This document shows, in pieces, positions 61,513 through 64,000 of a DNA stretch of 64,000 bases (its first letter is position 1; every line of letters begins with the position of its first letter). This DNA comes from Gammaproteobacteria bacterium (GTDB taxonomy: Bacteria > Pseudomonadota > Gammaproteobacteria > Pseudomonadales > Pseudohongiellaceae), in NCBI GenBank assembly GCA_002711845.1, contig PASF01000008.1, positions 62,001-126,000 of the forward strand, written 5' to 3'. The notes under the pieces were generated by a model that saw nothing but the letters and a program-made list of their open reading frames with translations, was not told the origin of the DNA and ran no database searches. The position numbers and the translations under genes were made by a program.

Positions 61513-62694
61513 ATGAGCAAACACAACCGTTTATTGTCTGGCGCCAGCCTGGGCGCCCTGGCGCTTGGCATCGGTAGCGCCATGACCCCCGTCGTCTCGG
61601 CCCAGACAGCTGACGCCGTGGATTACGCCAATACCAGTAACTGGCTGTGCCGGCCCGGCAATCCGCGGGCCTGCGAAGTAGACATGAGTACCACAGTGGT
61701 CAGGGCAGATGGCTCTGTGCGCCTGGAGCCATGGTCTGATGACCCCTTCGCCCCGGTCGACTGCTTTTACGTCTACCCGACGGTATCACAGGATACGACC
61801 GCCAACAGCGACCTGATTGCAGGCCCGGAAGAATATAATGTGGTGCGCAGTCAATTTGCCCGAATGGGCTCTCACTGCCGAACCTTTGCTCCGCTGTACC
61901 GTCAGGTCACACTGACCGCGTTGCGGGCCGGCATGTCCGGAAATACCGATTTGAGGCCCGACCGTGAACTGGGTTACCAGGACGTTGTCGATGCCTGGAA
62001 CTATTATCTGGAAAATGACAATGATGGCCGCGGTGTGGTGCTGGTCGGTCATTCGCAGGGGGCCGGCGTGCTGACCCGCCTGATCATCAATGAAATCGAA
62101 GGCAAGGACATTCAGCAACAGATCATCTCCGCCATGCTGCTAGGTACCACCATTCAGGTGCCCGAAGGCGACGTCGTCGGTGGCACATTCGAGCATATGC
62201 CTTTGTGCGAAAGCGGTGACCAGACCGGTTGTATCGTCACTTATGCCTCCTATCGTGCCAGCAATCCGCCGCCGGCCAATGCCCTGTTTGGCCGCAACGG
62301 CAATGGTACGGTGAGTGCCTGCACCAACCCGGCACAGCTGGCCAACGACACTGATGAGCTGGATGCCTACCTGAGCAATGTGGCGCCCGAAGGCTTTTCG
62401 GCAGCTGAACCGGCACGCTGGACATCGACGGGCGCCAATATCACCACACCTTTTGTCAGCGTCCCGGGACTGCTCAGCGCAGAGTGTGTCAGCAATGACC
62501 AGTTCTCCTACCTGGAGATTACCGTCAATGCTGACCCCGATGATCCCCGCACCGACACCCTCAGCGGTGATGTCATGAACCCGGACGGCAGCATCAATGA
62601 AGACTGGGGACTGCATCTGATTGATGTCAATGCGGCCATGGGCGATCTGGTGGAGCTGGTATCAAAGCAGGCCCAGGCCTACCGGTGGCGTTGA
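61513..62694 (+). CDS. Exported DUF3089 alpha/beta-hydrolase
   Basis: A 393-aa DUF3089-family protein with signal peptide (ASLGALALGIGSAMTPVVSAQ). The nucleophile elbow is VGHSQGAG near residue 180, and the family motif DCFYVYPTVSQD is at about 77-88. The family belongs to the alpha/beta-hydrolase clan, but its substrates are unknown. Cysteines (C46, C54, C78, C119 and others) suggest disulfides. It is monocistronic, ended by a strong terminator. Confidence 0.9.
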   Translation: MSKHNRLLSGASLGALALGIGSAMTPVVSAQTADAVDYANTSNWLCRPGNPRACEVDMSTTVVRADGSVRLEPWSDDPFAPVDCFYVYPTVSQDTTANSDLIAGPEEYNVVRSQFARMGSHCRTFAPLYRQVTLTALRAGMSGNTDLRPDRELGYQDVVDAWNYYLENDNDGRGVVLVGHSQGAGVLTRLIINEIEGKDIQQQIISAMLLGTTIQVPEGDVVGGTFEHMPLCESGDQTGCIVTYASYRASNPPPANALFGRNGNGTVSACTNPAQLANDTDELDAYLSNVAPEGFSAAEPARWTSTGANITTPFVSVPGLLSAECVSNDQFSYLEITVNADPDDPRTDTLSGDVMNPDGSINEDWGLHLIDVNAAMGDLVELVSKQAQAYRWR

Positions 62695-62710
62695 TGCCCT
62701 GATCAGGCAT

Positions 62711-62742
62711 AAAAAAACGGGAGCACTGGCTCCCGTTTTTTT
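62711..62742. terminator. Bidirectional terminator between the DUF3089 gene and prc
   Basis: A seven-base stem (CGGGAGC/GCTCCCG) with a four-base loop is flanked by seven A on the left and seven T on the right. It can terminate both converging genes; it lies 16 bases after one stop and 26 bases after the other. Confidence 0.92.
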
Positions 62743-62768
62743 ATGTTGCCTGGCAGCACATTGGCTGC

Positions 62769-64000
62769 TTACTGGTCGGACAACTCCAGCGTATTCAGTG
62801 CGGCACGGATGTTGCCGGAATCATGTGAAGCCGCCATGGGGTTGCCCAGCAACTCGGCCATATCGACCAGCACACGTCCACTTTCCTGCAACAACGGGTC
62901 CTCTTCTTCCAGCTCTTCCTCGTTGCTGCCTTCATCGTCCGTCGCTGCCAGCTGGTCATTCTCGGCGTCTTCGTCATAGGTTTCGTCGCGCCACTCTTCC
63001 ACCGGCAACCCTTTGGCCTGCAGGCGGGTATTGTTGGCGTCAAACGCCGCGCGCCGGTCGGCATCACGCTGGGCTTTGAGTTTGTCACGGTTCAGGGGAA
63101 TGGTTTCACGCTCGCGCGCCTCTATCATTCGTTCCACCGTGCCCTCCAGGTAGACAAAATCGGGATCGTCCTCGGCGCGGGCCTGGTGACGGGCCTGCAA
63201 TTCCGGAATGATCTCACGCAGAGGATTATAGGTGCGGTATTCAACCGGACGCACGGTATCCCAGGGCAGCGCACCGTCCAGATTGCTTTCACCCATGGTT
63301 TCAATGGCCTGGTAACGATCAGGGAAGGTAATATCCGGCAGTACCCCACGGTGCTGGGTGCTGGCACCGGAGATCCGATAGAACTTGGAACGGGTCAACT
63401 TCACCTGGCCATAGTCCATGGGAATGATTTCCTGCACCGTACCTTTACCGAAAGTCTGGCCGCCCAGCACCACACCTCGCTGGTAGTCCTGTATGGCCCC
63501 GGCAAAAATTTCCGAGGCGGAGGCACTGGCACGATTGACCAGCACGGCCAGCGGGCCGTCGTACACCACCTCCGGATCGGCATCGCCGTATGAACGGACA
63601 AAACCATTGCGCTGACCGGAGTAACGGATTTGCACGGTAGGGCCGGACTCGATGAACAGGCCGACCAGTTCATTGGCTTCGTTGAGCGAGCCGCCACCGT
63701 TGTAGCGCAGGTCCACCACCACGGCTTCAACATCATCCTGCTTCAGCTCTTCCAGCAGCGCCCGCACATCGCGCGCGGAACTGCGGTAGTCGGTCAGCCC
63801 GGCCGAGGCCGCCTCGAAATCAAAATAGAAAGAGGGCAGGGTGATTACGCCAATCCGGTACATGTCGTCGTTAATATCGACTTCCAGCACTTCGCTGCGC
63901 GCAAACTGTTCGGACAGTTCAACCGTGTCCCGGATGATGGCGATTTCCCGGGCGCCCACTTCACTGGTGGCTTCTGCCGGGAGGATATTGAGGCGCACCA
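62769..64000 (-). CDS. prc: Tail-specific protease Prc, C-terminal part (truncated by the window)
   Basis: The last 410 or so residues of the periplasmic carboxy-terminal protease Prc (Tsp), which in E. coli trims PBP3 and degrades ssrA-tagged proteins. The catalytic serine is in NRASASASEIFAGAI and the lysine in GGQTFGKGTVQEI. VDLRYNGGGSLNEANELVG is the preceding substrate-binding segment. The C-terminal domain is acidic near its end (EDAENDQLAATDDEGSNEEE). The frame is open to the right edge, so the PDZ domain and N-terminus lie outside. Confidence 0.94.
   Translation of the reverse strand, partial: VRLNILPAEATSEVGAREIAIIRDTVELSEQFARSEVLEVDINDDMYRIGVITLPSFYFDFEAASAGLTDYRSSARDVRALLEELKQDDVEAVVVDLRYNGGGSLNEANELVGLFIESGPTVQIRYSGQRNGFVRSYGDADPEVVYDGPLAVLVNRASASASEIFAGAIQDYQRGVVLGGQTFGKGTVQEIIPMDYGQVKLTRSKFYRISGASTQHRGVLPDITFPDRYQAIETMGESNLDGALPWDTVRPVEYRTYNPLREIIPELQARHQARAEDDPDFVYLEGTVERMIEARERETIPLNRDKLKAQRDADRRAAFDANNTRLQAKGLPVEEWRDETYDEDAENDQLAATDDEGSNEEELEEEDPLLQESGRVLVDMAELLGNPMAASHDSGNIRAALNTLELSDQ

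Overview
The window is a piece of a gammaproteobacterial chromosome, probably from a free-living, likely marine or aquatic, heterotroph. The evidence is gene content and order. One block (pabB, roxA, purB, hflD, mnmA, nudJ, rluE, icd, cspD, clpS, clpA, infA, aat, trxB, ftsK, lolA, rarA, crcB, serS, cysG, tusEBCD, yccA) follows the order known from Enterobacteriaceae (purB-hflD-mnmA-nudJ-rluE-icd) and from Pseudomonas-type genomes (icd to yccA). Base composition looks moderately GC-rich throughout. No phage, IS element, integrase, plasmid gene or CRISPR array was found. The species cannot be named from this sequence.

Layout. 1-5.4 kb, plus strand: a left-truncated unknown gene, a VanZ-like membrane protein, a UDP-glucuronate epimerase, a glutathione S-transferase, the rRNA-dependent helicase dbpA and a yebE-like gene. 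5.4-8 kb, minus strand: ugd and a patatin-like lipase. 8-11.6 kb: a cN-I type 5'-nucleotidase coupled to cysB, a convergent APS reductase gene (cysH), and thrH. 11.6-18.7 kb, minus strand: nudJ-mnmA-hflD-purB-roxA-unknown-pabB. 18.9-20.1 kb: a moaCDE cassette. 20.1-27.3 kb: rluE, icd, cspD and the protein-turnover group clpS-clpA and trxB-aat-infA. 27.6-35.3 kb: a tightly packed plus-strand run ftsK-lolA-rarA-crcB-serS-cysG. 35.2-41.4 kb, minus strand: yccA, tusDCBE, purC, rraA, a RIO-family kinase and a MATE exporter.

41.6-64 kb is more accessory. It holds a tRNA-Ser(UGA), a dynamin-like GTPase, L-serine dehydratase and a secreted M20 peptidase. A BlaI-type repressor and a BlaR1-like M56 protease with a TonB C-terminal domain face a class D beta-lactamase and an MFS transporter. 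Then come a YaiL-like protein, a TonB-dependent receptor with four His/Asp/Glu-rich segments (probable zinc uptake), the Entner-Doudoroff operon zwf-pgl-edd-eda, a secreted PI-PLC-like enzyme, an NhaC antiporter, a secreted DUF3089 hydrolase and the 3' part of prc.

How the genes work together. Ugd makes UDP-glucuronate, which the epimerase can turn into UDP-galacturonate for surface polysaccharide. CysB, the Fe-S APS reductase, thioredoxin reductase and the siroheme synthase CysG belong to sulfate assimilation. MnmA and TusBCDE supply the tRNA 2-thiouridine pathway. Aat, ClpS and ClpA form the bacterial N-degron pathway. The zwf-pgl-edd-eda set is a complete route from glucose-6-phosphate to pyruvate and glyceraldehyde-3-phosphate. 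The strongest candidate for something not well described is the BlaI/BlaR1-TonB/class D beta-lactamase/MFS locus, with a 14-bp inverted repeat upstream of blaI.
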